A stretch of DNA of 64,000 nucleotides from Hemileia vastatrix (Eukaryota > Basidiomycota > Pucciniomycetes > Pucciniales > Zaghouaniaceae), in the NCBI GenBank assembly GCA_030280995.1, contig JASXTE010000017.1:10006498-10070497 (forward strand), read 5' to 3'. The notes beneath the pieces are model-generated. The model saw only the letters and a list, made by a program, of their open reading frames with translations, ran no database searches and had not been told where the DNA came from. Shown here piece by piece: positions 43,001 to 54,149 of this stretch (positions are counted from its first letter, which is position 1; each line of letters starts with the position of its first letter). The position numbers were made by a program, and so were the translations under genes.

Positions 43001-44395
43001 CTAGTCAACAAAAAATTTCATTAAACGTTCTATTTCTTCAACAGATTTGTTTGCTTTAATGCATTCGATCAAGAAATCTTTCTTTTTAGAACTTTCTTGG
43101 AGATCATGCTTATACTTCATCTGTTCCATTAAGTTTTGATGCTCGAGTGTTTTTTCCTTATTTTTGGAATTTTCAATACTAAGAGTTAACTCAAACTTCT
43201 TCTCCTCCAAATCTTGGGCCCTACCATCCTTCTGTAAAGAGAGCTCAAACTTCTTCTCCTCCAAATCTTGGATCCGATCATCCTTCCGTAAGGAGAGCTC
43301 ATACTTCCTCTCTTCCAAATCTTGTACTCTGTCATCCCTCCTTAAAGAGAGCTTGTATTTCTTCTTTTCAAAGCTCAGTGTCTCTTTAGCAATTTCCACT
43401 TGTTCTAGAGTGAGAATAAAAATTAACATAAAGTAGAAGAAAAGCAGAGTAAAGTAATAAGAGGTATGATATCACTTACCAGCATCACGTTTCTCTAAAA
43501 ACTGTTCCATCGAAGAAAAAGGTGTTTGTGATGAAGTATCACTTTTTCTTCTTCTTTGGGAGAGGAAATTTAGACTAGTTGAAGCCCTTCTCTTTTTGTT
43601 CAAAGTAGCATTTTCCTCCTCATTGTCACTAGCTTCAGACTCAGTTGATTGAGGATCCTGGGTTTGTTCATCAGCCTTTTAAGAAATAAGAAAAAGATAA
43701 GTAAATAAAAAAATAGAATTGATAAGATAAAAGAAACAGACCAGAGTTAGATTGGGTTGGGTTAAATCGCCAATAGGATCAATAGCAAAGCTATCTAGAT
43801 TCTTAGAATTTAGAAGAGGGGAGGCTTGAGTGGAGGAAGAGGATGGGAAAAGATTTGCTTCGACATCATGTTCGGAGATAGGATCTTCTCCATCCAACAT
43901 GTTTACAGGATTAACATTGGCTTGCTCTCCAAAAATTGCATCCATCTCTTTAAAGTAAGGACATAAAGAATCAAGTTTATTGTCTATGGATTTTATACCC
44001 TTAGTTATATCAATGTCAGTAACCCCAAAACCAGTGGAAGATGAAAGAGCCTTTGCCTTCTTGTATTTTGCTCGATAATGCTTGAAGCGTTCAGACATCT
44101 GTTTAGGCAAAAGATCAATCCTTCCCTTGGTCTTATTGCGTAATTCATTTGCCATTAGAAGATAGCCATTAACTTTTGATGTGGGGGGCCGTCCTACTTT
44201 AGTGGCATACTCAGTACCAAAACAAGAATCATAGTTAGATTTGGTTTTCAGCCAGTTGATAAGAATGAGATGTTCATCTTTTTTTAATTGAACAGTCTTT
44301 GATTTCTTGGCTGAGCGGGGGAAAGAGGAAGTAGTGGGAATTGAAGAACAACTGGGTGATGGCTGCCTTTGAGAAGATCTAGGATGACGAGGCAT
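43001..44395 (-). CDS. Myb/SANT-like DNA-binding protein of family-2 element (open)
   Basis: Exons 44395-43742, 43675-43480 and 43404-43001 with GT-AG introns and matching phases give about 417 residues. The start MPRHPRSSQ aligns with the family-1 protein. Residues about 50-150 are the Myb/SANT-like domain (KKDEHLILINWLKTKSNYDS, KVNGYLLMANELRNKTKG, PKQMSERFKHYRAKYKK), followed by FGVTDIDITKGIKSIDNKL and an acidic Ser-rich linker. Exon 2 has KKRRASTSLNF, a likely nuclear signal. Exon 3 is a long coiled coil of near-identical 14-residue repeats (RKYELSLRKDDRIQDLEEKK) ending KKDFLIECIKANKSVEEIERL. It is probably the DNA-binding partner of the transposase. Convergent with the Tet-like gene, with the hairpin repeats between them. 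Confidence 0.75.
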
Positions 44396-44749
44396 GTTAT
44401 TATAAATGAAGATGAAAAGGAGCAGAAACAAGCAGATGAGATAGCGAGATGAAAAGGAGAAGAATCAAATAGATGAAATGGTGAGAAATTCTGAGCGGAT
44501 AGAATGAACAGGATGGGATGAGAATGGAAGTGCGCAGCAAGGTAGAAGGCTGGGATATCCAGAAAGTTGTCCAAGATGTGGTTATCAAATATTGAGGATA
44601 AAAATGTCAGATAAGAGGTGAACATTGACACGTAAAGTGTCTAATAACCCAATTATTAGCAAAAATAATTGCGGAAGATAATTGGGGTATGCAGATTATT
44701 TTCCGCAATTAATTTAATTGCGAATCGGTCAACATTGATACCCCCTATT

Positions 44750-44977
44750 GCATGTGTCTACTCTTGCTATTTTTTAGGATTCCAGTTGATTAAATGTTTT
44801 GTATTTAAATTATAAGTAATTTTTTCTCCATATCTACATGACTAAAATTCATTCTGGATTTTTATTAATAATTTGGTTAAATATGGTTTTTCAACAGCTT
44901 CATTAACCAGCCCTTATCCACAAGATACATAAACTAACAAATTTTATTTTTCTAAATCTAGAAATTTAGCGATACCC
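44750..44977. other. Family-3 interior, no gene seen
   Basis: AT-rich continuation of the family-3 element after the nested insertion. No reading frame continues the transposase. Confidence 0.4.
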
Positions 44978-45210
44978 TCCCCTGCATTTCACTATATTAG
45001 GGGGTGGTGATTGCCATTTTTTTCATGTCAAAAAAATTTTTTTTTGTCTGAAAAAAAAAATGGCAATACTTCATCCTGAATTTTACTGTGGGAGGGGGTG
45101 GAGATTGCCATTTTTTTCATGTCAAAAAAAATATTTATGTAAGAAAAAAAAATCACAATACCTTCCCCTGCAATTTACTGTGGGAGCGGGTAAAGATTAC
45201 CAAATTTTCA
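44978..45210. repeat. Hairpin-type repeat units of family 3
   Basis: Three units with CCCTCCCCTGCATTTCACTA and following GGGGGTGGTGATTGCC-like text, the family-3 counterpart of the central minisatellites in families 1 and 2, although the sequence is diverged. Confidence 0.6.
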
Positions 45211-47456
45211 TTTTAATTTCATAAATTCTTAAATAAATCAATAAAAAAATATAATCAGCCAAGTAAAAGTAATGTGATTCACAATTCCACCTGCTAATGA
45301 TTTCAGATGTGACCAAAGCCAAATAAATCATATGACAAGCAGTGTATTGACAATTCATCCATTCAATACAAATAAATAATTAAATGAACAAATTTATACA
45401 GCAGAAAGGCTCAATTGCACAAAAGATTTATTTGATTGATTATATTTAATAATTGATAATTTAAAAATTTATGAAATAAAAATAAAAAAAATTGAAAATC
45501 TTCTAATTACCATATTCGGAACCCCTCCCTAAATATTTAATATAAATAGGGCCCTTCCCCCTTGCTTTACTTACCTGGTTTATCAGACTTTGGTTGATCT
45601 GGAATGAAAAACCAAAATGAGTAAGTGTTTCACAAGATTCCAAAAAAATGAAAACTCTTTTTACAAGATATCAAACAAGGAGTTTCCTTGGTAGTTTGAT
45701 GATTATCTCTTGGATTTTTGATTGATGATTATTCTGAGAAGAGTTCCAAATAGATTTTATGATGCCATCTCCTGAAAAAAATCCAAAACATCAACAAATC
45801 AGGGGAAAAAAAGATTTATAAAGAAGAAAAATTGAGGAAACAAATGATAAAAAACAGTTGAGGAATTGACATGCCTTGGGAGTGGTACAATGAAAAGTAT
45901 CAGAAAAAACATGCATATTACAGAATATCAAAATTCAAAAATGTAAATTAGTTTACATAAAAAGACTCAACTTTAAAAGTAGATATCTCAGAAATTTCTG
46001 AGCCAAAATTGATTATGCTTTCTGGAAATGAAATTAATGCCTATAGAGAACCTATAATCAAAATAATGTGAGATTTGAATGATCCAAAATCTAGCAAATG
46101 TTAATATTCATCCTCATAAAATAAAATTACAAAATTGGAAGGACTCATCCAAAACTGATATTTAGCTGATCAAATCAGAGCCAAAAGCCTGAAGTATTAT
46201 TTGAAATAGATTGTATAAGCCCTATATGCATATTCTGCAACATTGAACTTAAAAAATGTAAATTAGTCCATGAAACAAGATTCAACTTTGGAAGCAGTTA
46301 TCTCAGAAACCACTGGACCAAATTCAACACCATTTTCTGGATATTCTTCCAACAAAAGGATATGTCATTTAAAAAACCCTAACCCTCTTTCTGACCTTTT
46401 ATTTTTGACTTAAAAGAAAATTAAAAAAGGGTTATAAAAATTAAAGCCAGGTATTATCAATGGTCTAAAAAGATTTATTTTAGCTACCTATGTTATTTAT
46501 AAGTATTATATTTGTTCCAGAGTAAGACCTACTTGAGTAGATTAAAATAAAGTTGATGGAAGTTTGAGCCAAGTGGATGATAAATATCTCAAAAACCAGT
46601 GAGCCAAATCAGATGTTGTGTGGTGGATATGAGAGCTAGGCTTCTGTAGAACCTTCTTAAAAGTGGAAATGTGATTTGAGAAAACAAAAAAAGAAATAGG
46701 AACAATAAAAAAAACAAATTCAGAAAAAGAACATCAGTTAAAATTGAAAAAAAGATGGTGGGAGGATGACTTACCTGATGAGATGTCTTCAAAGATGTAA
46801 AAGGACCAGATAGAAGTTCAGGAAGTGATGGATAAAAGAAATAGAAGAAGAGTTAAGGAAGTGAGAGAAGATGAATAAAAGTATATGAGGGATCATTGAA
46901 AAACAGAAAGAATGAAAAATTATGTAATTTCTGAAATATCCAACTTCATGTTGAGATGATTAACCAAAATTAATCAGGAAGGGAAAAATTATGCTTTCAG
47001 TGAAAATTCAAAATATTAGTCAATATGCAAAAATAAAACAAACCCAAGTGGAAAGTACATGCAACTTGATCATTTTGAGAGCATGAAAAAAGGATTTAAA
47101 AGGGTTGTGTTGACAATTTTGTAGTGTTCTTGGCATGATGACTAAGTTTTGAGGATATAAATTTGTTCAGTAATTGTTGTTAAAGAAAGTAATGAAAAGC
47201 TCAAAATTTACTGGGGCACCATGTGTAAAAATTTGTATCAAAAAAGTGGGAGGGGAAAGATGTGATGTGTGGTGAATTGGGAGGATCTGTAGATTGGTTG
47301 GCTGTGCTGTGGTTGGAAAATTTTCACTAAAGTAGGACATATTTGACCCCATGTTTAAGATCTCATGTACCAAATTAGCCATGTTTCATGGTGTGTTTAT
47401 GTGGTGGTTTTCAAATGAAATCCACCAGGCATATTTGTTCAAGTTTGAGACCCCCT
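45211..47456. other. Family-3 non-coding interior and right end
   Basis: No coherent coding sequence. It contains a leader-like block with the donor ACTTACCTGATGAGATG (minus strand) at about 46770 and ends in the right TIR (about 47370-47456). Minus-strand ORFs (46792-46589, 47382-47167) have no domain. Confidence 0.4.
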
Positions 47457-47459
47457 ATT

Positions 47460-48350
47460 AAAAATTAGATGGGTAGAGGAGGAGGAAGAGATCCTTAAGA
47501 AGATGAATAAAATATTACTTTCAAAATTTTTTACAGATAAATATTAAATTGAAATAAATTTTGTAAATATTTTTGTCATTATATTGGTTTCCACTTTTAA
47601 ATGCAGTTACTATTTCACATGTACTCATGCCAAAACTTGGTAAAGTGATTTATATAAGCATTAAATATTTAAATAGGAAAACTTGCATATTAATTTTTAT
47701 AAAAACCATTCAAGTTATACACTTTAAGGACTATTTTATTTTTATTGAAATATAAATATTTTTTTAATTGAGTAACTGAAGATTTTATTTTCAATAGCCT
47801 GTAGGTCTTATATTTTAGGTAAAATAAAAAAAAATTATACAAAATTTAGTTTCACAAAGTCTTAATAGATTTGAATTGAGAAGTGACTATATTCTTTTTA
47901 AAAATTGAAAATAGGAATGGCATTAGTTATTTAAATCCCTATAGTTATTAATATTTGTGGTCAAAAAATTTGCTAAATTTTTATATTGTTGTTATTATAT
48001 AGTAAAAGATATCATTATTGTAAATTAAATTTGCTTTCATAATTATATGGTTTATCTTTTGGATTCAAAGTAATTCTTAGGTATGTTAAGGAATAATTTT
48101 CATCCTCTAAATTGATAATCATATTGGATATTCAAAAGCTTAGGTTGGATCAATATGTGCTCAATGTGTGCTCAATGAAGGATAAAATCATGGTTATAGT
48201 TGATCAACTTATGCATAACTTGAGATCAATTGAGGTTCATTTTTGGACCAATCTGAGTATAAATGTAAATCTAACTCTAATTTACTTATGTTTATAAAGT
48301 ATTCATAAACCTGAAATAATGAAGGGACACTCTAAAGTTCAGGAGAGGGG
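47460..48350. other. AT-rich DNA, partly MITE interior
   Basis: No gene seen. From about 48110 the text (TCAATGTGTGCTCAATGAAG and similar) resembles the interior of the CACTA-type MITE (TCAATGTGTGTTCAATCTG at 12872), so the MITE probably begins near 48100 with a lost left end. Confidence 0.35.
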
Positions 48351-48385
48351 ATTGCTAGCAGTTCACCCCCAGATTTCCCATGGTG
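48351..48385 (+). mobile_element. MITE right end, diverged
   Basis: ATTGCTAGCAGTTCACCCCC followed by AGATTTCCCATGGTG is a mutated right end of the CACTA-type MITE. It cuts off the Myb/SANT remnant that begins at 48386. Confidence 0.55.
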
Positions 48386-48753
48386 ATAAAGTTGAGTTTT
48401 TCAGAAACAGATGTGATTCCATGCTTTTCATCATCTTTGGTACCTCCAAACCCAGTTGAAGAAGAAGCCATCTTTGCTTTCTTGTATTTTGTTTGATAGT
48501 TTTTGAATCTTTCCTTCATTTGCTTTGTTGTCAAATCCATCTTACCTTCAGTTTTTGATTTCAACTCCACTTCCATTTGATTAAAGCCACTTAATTTTGA
48601 TGCAGGTGGACAACCAACTTGAGTGGACTTTTTTGCACAGCCAAAACAGGCATCAAAATTAGATTTAATTTTCAGACAGTTAATTACAATCTGAAGGTCA
48701 GACAGTTTTAATTGAGTAAATTTTTGAGAAATAGATTATGGGAAAGGCATCAT
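48386..48753 (-). pseudogene. Family-3 Myb/SANT-like gene, truncated
   Basis: From MMPFP (48753), interrupted by an early stop, through SDLQIVINCLKIKSNFDACF, GCPPASKLSG and VELKSKTEGKMDLTTKQMKE to RFKNYQTKYKKAKMASSSTG and GITSVSEKLNFI. It aligns with the N-terminal domains of the proteins at 29432 and 44395 (KIKSNFEACFG, KMTKG/TKG, QMKERFKSY). The linker and coiled-coil exons are missing. Confidence 0.72.
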
Positions 48754-49218
48754 AAATTAACACTAAACAAAGAAATTAGTGAAAAAAGAAAATTTTGTTG
48801 AAAAAAAAAAAGGAGAAACTAACAAAGATTCTAGATATTTATGATACCTTGTATAAAAATAAGAAGTTGTGAGTATAGACATTTGAGCAGGAAAATTTTC
48901 TAAAAAAAAAACAGAATCAAATGTAATAGATTTACTGTGGTGTGAAAGAGAAAATTTTGATTTGGGAATGGACTGAGGGAGAATAGTTGTGACGTGGAGT
49001 ATATGGGTGAGGATGGAAGGAAGGTGATGTGCAGCTGATTGGGAGGATGTGGGTACTTGTGGGCTGAGTTTTGGTTCAGAAAATTGTACAAAAGTAGGAC
49101 GTATTTGACCCCATGTTTGAGATTCCAAGTACCAAATCAGCCATGTTTCATGGTGTGTTTGTGTGGCGATTTTCAAATGAAACATGCTAGGCATGTTTGG
49201 TAATGTTTGAGACCCCCT
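48386..49218 (-). mobile_element. Family-3 element fragment with Myb/SANT remnant
   Basis: The right end is TTTGAGACCCCCT (49218), with subterminal sequence (GTTTCATGGTGTGTTTGTGTGG) like that before 47456. The left part is truncated by a MITE. It carries the family-3 Myb/SANT gene, showing that this family had the same gene set. Confidence 0.7.
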
Positions 49219-50027
49219 AATTCTATTTCGTTAAGTATTATATTGTGTGTAAAGAATATTAACTATATTACAATGAATGTTATAGTTTTTAACGTTGTTT
49301 TTAATTATGCAAACATTTTTATTTTTATTTATTTAAATTTCATTTCATTTTTATAAAAAATTAATTAGATCAATAAAAACATAAAAATAAATCAAATAAA
49401 CCTACAGCAAAGTTGTAGATCTAAGTCCATTTAATTACTGGGACTCAGACCTTGCTTGAAGTTGGCTAGAGAGAGAGGGGGGGGGTGCCAGGGAGAGGAA
49501 GGAAAGAGGCTTTGGTATTTCCTTTGAACTTTAAGGGATAATTTAACTGTGTTGTTTATTAAACTTATAAACTTGAAATATCTTATTGTATTAAATTCTA
49601 ATTATTTTATTAACCTTAATTCAATCTTTCAATTTATCTTTTCATGTCAGTCTTCAATTAATTTGATATTAAATCTTAAATTTACTTATCAATGGTTTTG
49701 TTGACTTCAAAACAAAATTCACATTGTATCACATTTTTCCATAAAAGGTGTTTTTTTATTTTATTTTATTGTTTTAGGATAATCTTTTTTTACTCATTTA
49801 AATGTATTAAATTATATACAATAGCTTTAAATCAATAATACAAATAATTTATTTATAATTAAATCCTTTATCTGAAATTATAACTGTTCAATGTGAAGAA
49901 ATAAAAGACCAACTCTATTATAAATTTACTACTCTATTCTTCTAAATCAGACCATTCTACCTTGTCTTCATTTTATTATTCTTAAAACTACTAGAATTTA
50001 TATACTCACCAACCATACAAGCCGACA
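49219..50027 (-). repeat. Solo LTR, minus orientation, end interrupted
   Basis: Reading on the minus strand it starts TGTCGGCTTGTATGG (50027) and follows the solo LTR 54817-55696 almost to its end, including a GC-richer block (49390-49560 against 55290-55430). The last 100 bp are missing because the family-3 element ends at 49218, which suggests insertion into the LTR. Confidence 0.7.
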
Positions 50028-50205
50028 AAATCAATTTGGAGGGCTCTTAAATGACTCTGCATTAAAATACACATGAGGGGAAGGGGGTGAGGTCAGTTAA
50101 CTGGGTGAATTTCAGATGCTTGTAACAGGTTCAGCCCCTCATTCTGATTCCATATTGAATTCCATGCAGAGGATGGATGGGTCACGCTAGGATAGTCATC
50201 ATAAT

Positions 50206-50405
50206 AGGGGGTATCAAAGTTAGAAATTTGTAATTACTTAAATGGGATTTCACAACACAAAAAGAAAGACACAAACGTGACATTAATTCTCAGTAAAAAG
50301 GCGTTTTGGGGGCACATTATGGCATATTTGAAAAAATAATCATGGTTGATTTGGTGGAAAAAAGAGGTATTTTGAAATGGAAGATTTCTAACTTTGATAC
50401 CCCCT
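50206..50405. mobile_element. 200-bp MITE with AGGGGGT TIRs
   Basis: Starts AGGGGGTATCAAAGTTAGAA and ends with the inverse TTCTAACTTTGATACCCCCT. Exactly 200 bp, non-coding. Flanks AAT and AGT differ at one base from a perfect 3-bp duplication. The termini resemble family 2 (AGGGGGTATCAAtGTT), so this looks like a deletion derivative mobilised by the same type of transposase. Confidence 0.85.
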
Positions 50406-50642
50406 AGTTAAAGTAATAATACTCATTTAGTATGTTCATCACAAATAGTTTAAACACATTATATTCTTTTGATGGCTATATTTATTATCCTGTTTTTATC
50501 ATTGACAGGTTTATGATTAAAGCAAAAGCTTTTTTAAGGAGTCCTTCTTTCATTATTTTATTTTTTGAATATTATTTTTATTATGATTATTATTATTATT
50601 GGGATCTCCTATGAATAATAGAAAGATCAAAAAAAAAAAAGA

Positions 50643-51057
50643 TCAATTAATTGAAGCCTTAAACAAAGCCTCATTCAATTCTTTCGAGAACTGATCAATA
50701 GAGCGACCTTTTTTTTTCAAGAGACATACCATCAATATACATTTCATTAAAAAACAATCAATCATAATGAACTCTTACCTTGAGATAACTCGATTAAATC
50801 GATTGGTAAATTAGTTCGATCTCCTAGTTTACCGTTAATGGAGATTTGTTCAGATTGATGATTGACGACTTTTAATTTTATGGATGGATTGGAGGTGTAA
50901 GATATGAGTTCTTCGTAAGTGAAAAGTAAGGGGTCGGTAAAGGTAGTTAAAGGGTTAAAGTCAATAATCGTAGGTAGACTCTGCGATTTCGTATCTGCCA
51001 CATTTGGCAGATAGAGATCAAGTGCAACTGAAAATGAAAAACAAACACAAGCGCACG

Positions 51058-51107
<50 letters not shown>

Positions 51108-52249
51108 CAAATTCATCAATAAAAAAAAAACCCCTAAAAAGGAAAAAAAAAAAAAAAAACTTCATAAAAACTATACAATTTAGAATCGACATTTTCGGTA
51201 AGATAACTTCTTTGAGGAATTTAACAATCCGATTGATGATAGAAGTCTGAACTTGATGAGCTTGAATAAACTCATGAAAGTTGGGGGACCTAGAACTAAT
51301 CCCTAGCAAAAACAAAAAAAATAATAAGTAGAAAAGAGCAAATCAAATTAAATCATGTATGAAAGAAATATTGAAATAGATATTAATGATAAATTAATTT
51401 TGAAAGTGGAAGGGAGAGAAAAGTAAGATATATAAATGAACCAACCAACCTAATAGGATCTTATTTCTAACAAAAACACGAAATTCAGAAGACTGTTCGA
51501 ATTCGGACCATTTTTTTAAAACCAATCGAGGAGGAATGTTGAATTGATTACATAATTGAATATCGTGAGTGACAAAATCGCTAGCTTTCAGGGTATAATA
51601 AACATCTTCGACCGATTTACAGCATAGAGGGCCATGACCAGATGGGAGTAAGAAAGTAGAATCCTAGGTTAGGTTAAAGAAAAGATGAGGACCATTAGGA
51701 AAATCCAATCCGAGGAATCACTCAACTTGAGGGCAGGACCAATTAAGTTTAGGAAAAACTGAACCACCCAAAGAAGACATGGCATCTTGGATAGAGACAT
51801 CAAGATGAGTAAAGTCAAATTGATGGCCAAGAGGAAGAAGTGAGGAAGAAGGAGCATTGTGGGCACTGTGAGATTTGGGATGTTGATGATTGTCATTCTC
51901 ATTCTCATTTTCCTCATTCTCATTCTCATTCTCATTTTCCTCATTCTCATTCTCCTCATCAGATAATTGGGAGACAGGTCTTCAGAAGAACAGAATGGAA
52001 AACATCAACCACGTGAGCGGAATATATTCAAGGTTGAGATGAATGAAAAAAAAAAAAAAAGAAGAAGCCCTACCCATCACGTGACTGGAGAGAGGCCGGA
52101 AGGAAGAGAGAATCCTGGGAGAGATAATCAGAGAAAGAAGGGGGCAACGTCAAGGAGACGGAAGGAATCGAGAAAGGAGCCAAGACGGAATACCAGGCAT
52201 CAAATGCGCAAAGTTTGAGTTCCTCCGAGTCAAGCGCAAGATGAACCAT
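50643..52249 (-). CDS. CDC123: Cell division cycle protein 123 homologue
   Basis: Six exons on the minus strand, 52249-52074, 51979-51727, 51663-51450, 51302-51177, 51027-50779 and 50707-50643, all GT-AG with matching phases, give about 360 residues. CDC123 is the ATP-grasp chaperone that joins eIF2 gamma to the other eIF2 subunits in the cytosol. Visible family blocks are CAFDAWYSVL near the N-terminus, GGSVFPKLNWSCPQDSTFLL (spanning intron 2), VYYTLKASDFVTHD, PPRLVLKKWSEF, EFRVFVRNKILLGISSR, FALDLYLPNV and IIDFNPLTTFTDPLLFTYEE. An acidic Asn/Glu repeat of about 20 residues lies before the KLNW block. The start was chosen from the first ATG in frame with CAFDAW. Without intron 2, an apparent stop after SCPQVE would have to be called a mutation. 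It diverges from AP3M over about 230 bp. Confidence 0.93.
51058..51155. repeat. (AC)n(AT)n and poly-A tracts in CDC123 intron 4
   Basis: A compound dinucleotide microsatellite (51058-51105) and A-runs (51121-51160) make this 149-bp intron about twice as long as the others. Confidence 0.85.
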
Positions 52250-52476
52250 GTTGATTTGATTGAATTTTAAGTTGAAGTGGGAGAGAGGAGATGGATGGAT
52301 GCATACTGGATGCATACTGGATGCATACGAAGATCTCTCTGCTTCTCAGGCTGCTTGATGGGCCAAAAGGGGTTTGGATTACATATATGTTGGAGTGAGT
52401 CACCAAGACCATGGACCGAGTAGACATCAGTGAGATTGATGGGTGAGAGACGCTGCTGAGACTCAATCACTCTTGA
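52250..52476. promoter_or_regulatory. Shared divergent promoter of CDC123 and AP3M
   Basis: About 230 bp separate the CDC123 ATG (52249, minus) from the first clear AP3M codons (52477, plus). It contains a tandem GATGCATACTG repeat (52291-52330, three units) that could be a regulatory motif. ORFs in this stretch do not match either protein convincingly. Confidence 0.5.
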
Positions 52477-54149
52477 GAGCGCCTGTTGAGCGCACATTTC
52501 CATCCAGAGTGCCCATCCTTTCTTCCCTCTCACCATCCCTTCCCTCCCTTCTCTCCACCCTCCCTTCTCGCCAGTCTGTCGCCATCCAGGCTGGTGACCT
52601 CCTCCTCAGTGCAGTCTTTGTCGAGAATAGTTAGTCTCTTCTTTTCTTTAGTCGCCCATCCCTCTGACCTCCCGCTCCCTAAAGCTCTCCCTGCCCTCCC
52701 ACTCGCCTATCTCAACCATCTTCAAGCTATCATCTCTCTCTATCTCCCCGCACTCTCAACCCACTATCTCCGCATTCACTTCGATCTCATCTTGCAAATC
52801 CTGCACATCTCCCGCTCTGCTTGGCCATCCTTTCTTCATCCCTCTCTCTATCTTCATCTCTTTCCTCCTCCCTCAAACCTTCCTTCTATCATTTCCGCTG
52901 CTGCTCAGTCTTGGTATCTGCTGCGTCCCTTTATCCTCTTCTCATTCATTCACTCACTCACTCTCTCTTCTCCCTATCTTTAGGATCTCTCCCTCCTCTC
53001 ATCCTTCTTCCCTCCCTCTTTCTTCTTCAATCCCTTGGCGTCCTACCCACATTCGTCATTCGTAAGTTTTTTTAAACGCTCCTCAAACAACTCCATTTAA
53101 TTACTTATCTCTCCCCTTCTTTCTTATTTTCCCTCTTTCTTGCTAGTCAAAATGAGTTTTTTATCGATATTGTTGAGAGGTGCTCGGCTATACTAAATTC
53201 AGACTCTTCTCCAATTACCTACCAGTTGTTGGGCACCATTGAAGCTACTTCGAAACTCACTGGTGAGGTTTGCCAACATCTGTCTTGCACTGATCTATTG
53301 TGCTCTTAAAAGGTTGTTTACCTTTTTTTTTTTTTTTTTTTTTTTTTTAATCCGATCTTTTGGGTGGATTTTAGGAATGCCTGATCTCCTTCTCACTTTT
53401 GCCGACTCCAAGTTGATTGAACCTACTTCTTTTCATCCTTGCGTAAGAATCAAAAGATGGCTCAACGATTCCTGCATCTCATTTGTACCGCCAGACCACA
53501 AGTTTACCTTGCTGGCTTATCAAGCTAATTTACCTTCTCACACTCAACCGTTACCTTTTATTCCCAAAGTGAATGTTACATCAGGTCTCAAGGGTGGTAG
53601 CTTTGCTCTAGAAATCAATCGGGGTGATTCACCAGGTGCTGTGGTTAAGTGGAAATGGTACTTGGGCGAAAGTACAACTGAAGTGGTTCCCGGTAGCATT
53701 AAGCTATCTGGTATCCAAGCAGGATCTTGGGATTGGGATGTAGCAACAAGGTTTTTGACTTGGAATATTGAGCCTGGACCCAACCATACAAAGGTTCAAT
53801 TAACTGGATTGTGGTCTCATTCGTTAGTACCCCCTATCCTTTGTATTTTTATGTTATTATTATTATTATTATTGTGGTTGCAAACTGAAGTGATAAAATT
53901 ATTGGCTTTTATCTCTACAAACAAATAAACAGTCAGTTTGGTAAAAAGCCTTCACCTAGCATGTCCCTTGAATTTGATTGTCCACCACCTTATTCACTAT
54001 CAAATATTCAAGTCAACAGATTAACCATTAGTTATCCTCCTTCTCTTCAAGGTCATCATATGGATCCCAAGCTTACTGAACCTAAAAAGGTTGCTAAAGG
54101 TGTTAGGAGTTTAGTGAAATCTGGACAAATTGAAATAAGATGGTGCTAA
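52477..54149 (+). CDS. AP3M: AP-3 complex subunit mu
   Basis: Exons 52477(?)-52913, 52984-53061, 53147-53262, 53375-53822 and 53933-54149 join in phase through GT-AG introns, giving about 431 residues. The AP-3 adaptor sorts cargo from endosomes or Golgi to the vacuole. The first exon is the longin domain (ERLLSAHFHPECPSF, VSLFFSLVAHPSDLPLP, THYLRIHFDLILQIL). The linker has the typical IPWRPTHIRHSQNEFFIDI. The mu-homology domain follows with TGMPDLLLTFADSKLIEPTS, FHPCVRIKRW, ISFVPPDHKFTLLAYQA, WDWDVATRFLTWNIEPG and the end GVRSLVKSGQIEIRW. The 5' end is unresolved: codons upstream (LLRLNHS) look like the first longin strand, but a TGA (52474-52476) separates them from ERLLSA, so a start, a tiny exon or a nonsense change remains open. 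Confidence 0.9.

Larger units (their letters stand above)
39246..44746 (+). mobile_element. Family-2 Harbinger-like element carrying a Tet-like gene (copy 2)
   Basis: 5501 bp with the same TIRs as 21249-28630 and ATT at both ends (39243-39245, 44747-44749). The transposase has an internal deletion, the first Tet exon is absent and replaced by leader-type exons, and the Tet exon 2 and Myb/SANT genes are fully open. A copy with working accessory genes but a gutted transposase would need a transposase in trans. Confidence 0.88.
38441..47456 (+). mobile_element. Family-3 Harbinger-like element hosting a family-2 element
   Basis: The left TIR AGGGGGTCTCAAAATTGATC (38441) matches, with substitutions, the inverse right end TTGTTCAAGTTTGAGACCCCCT (47456). 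ATT lies on both sides (38438-38440, 47457-47459). Subtracting the nested family-2 element (39246-44746 plus one duplication) leaves about 3.5 kb: a decayed transposase N-terminus on the left, repeat units at 44978-45200, and non-coding AT-rich DNA to the right with a leader-type donor (minus strand AGGTAAGT, near 46772). Confidence 0.75.

Noticed and set aside
51663..51727. Nonsense mutation in CDC123 after SCPQVE
   Set aside because: A 63-bp GT-AG intron (51664-51726) removes the stop and rejoins the conserved KLNWSCPQ-DSTFLL block.
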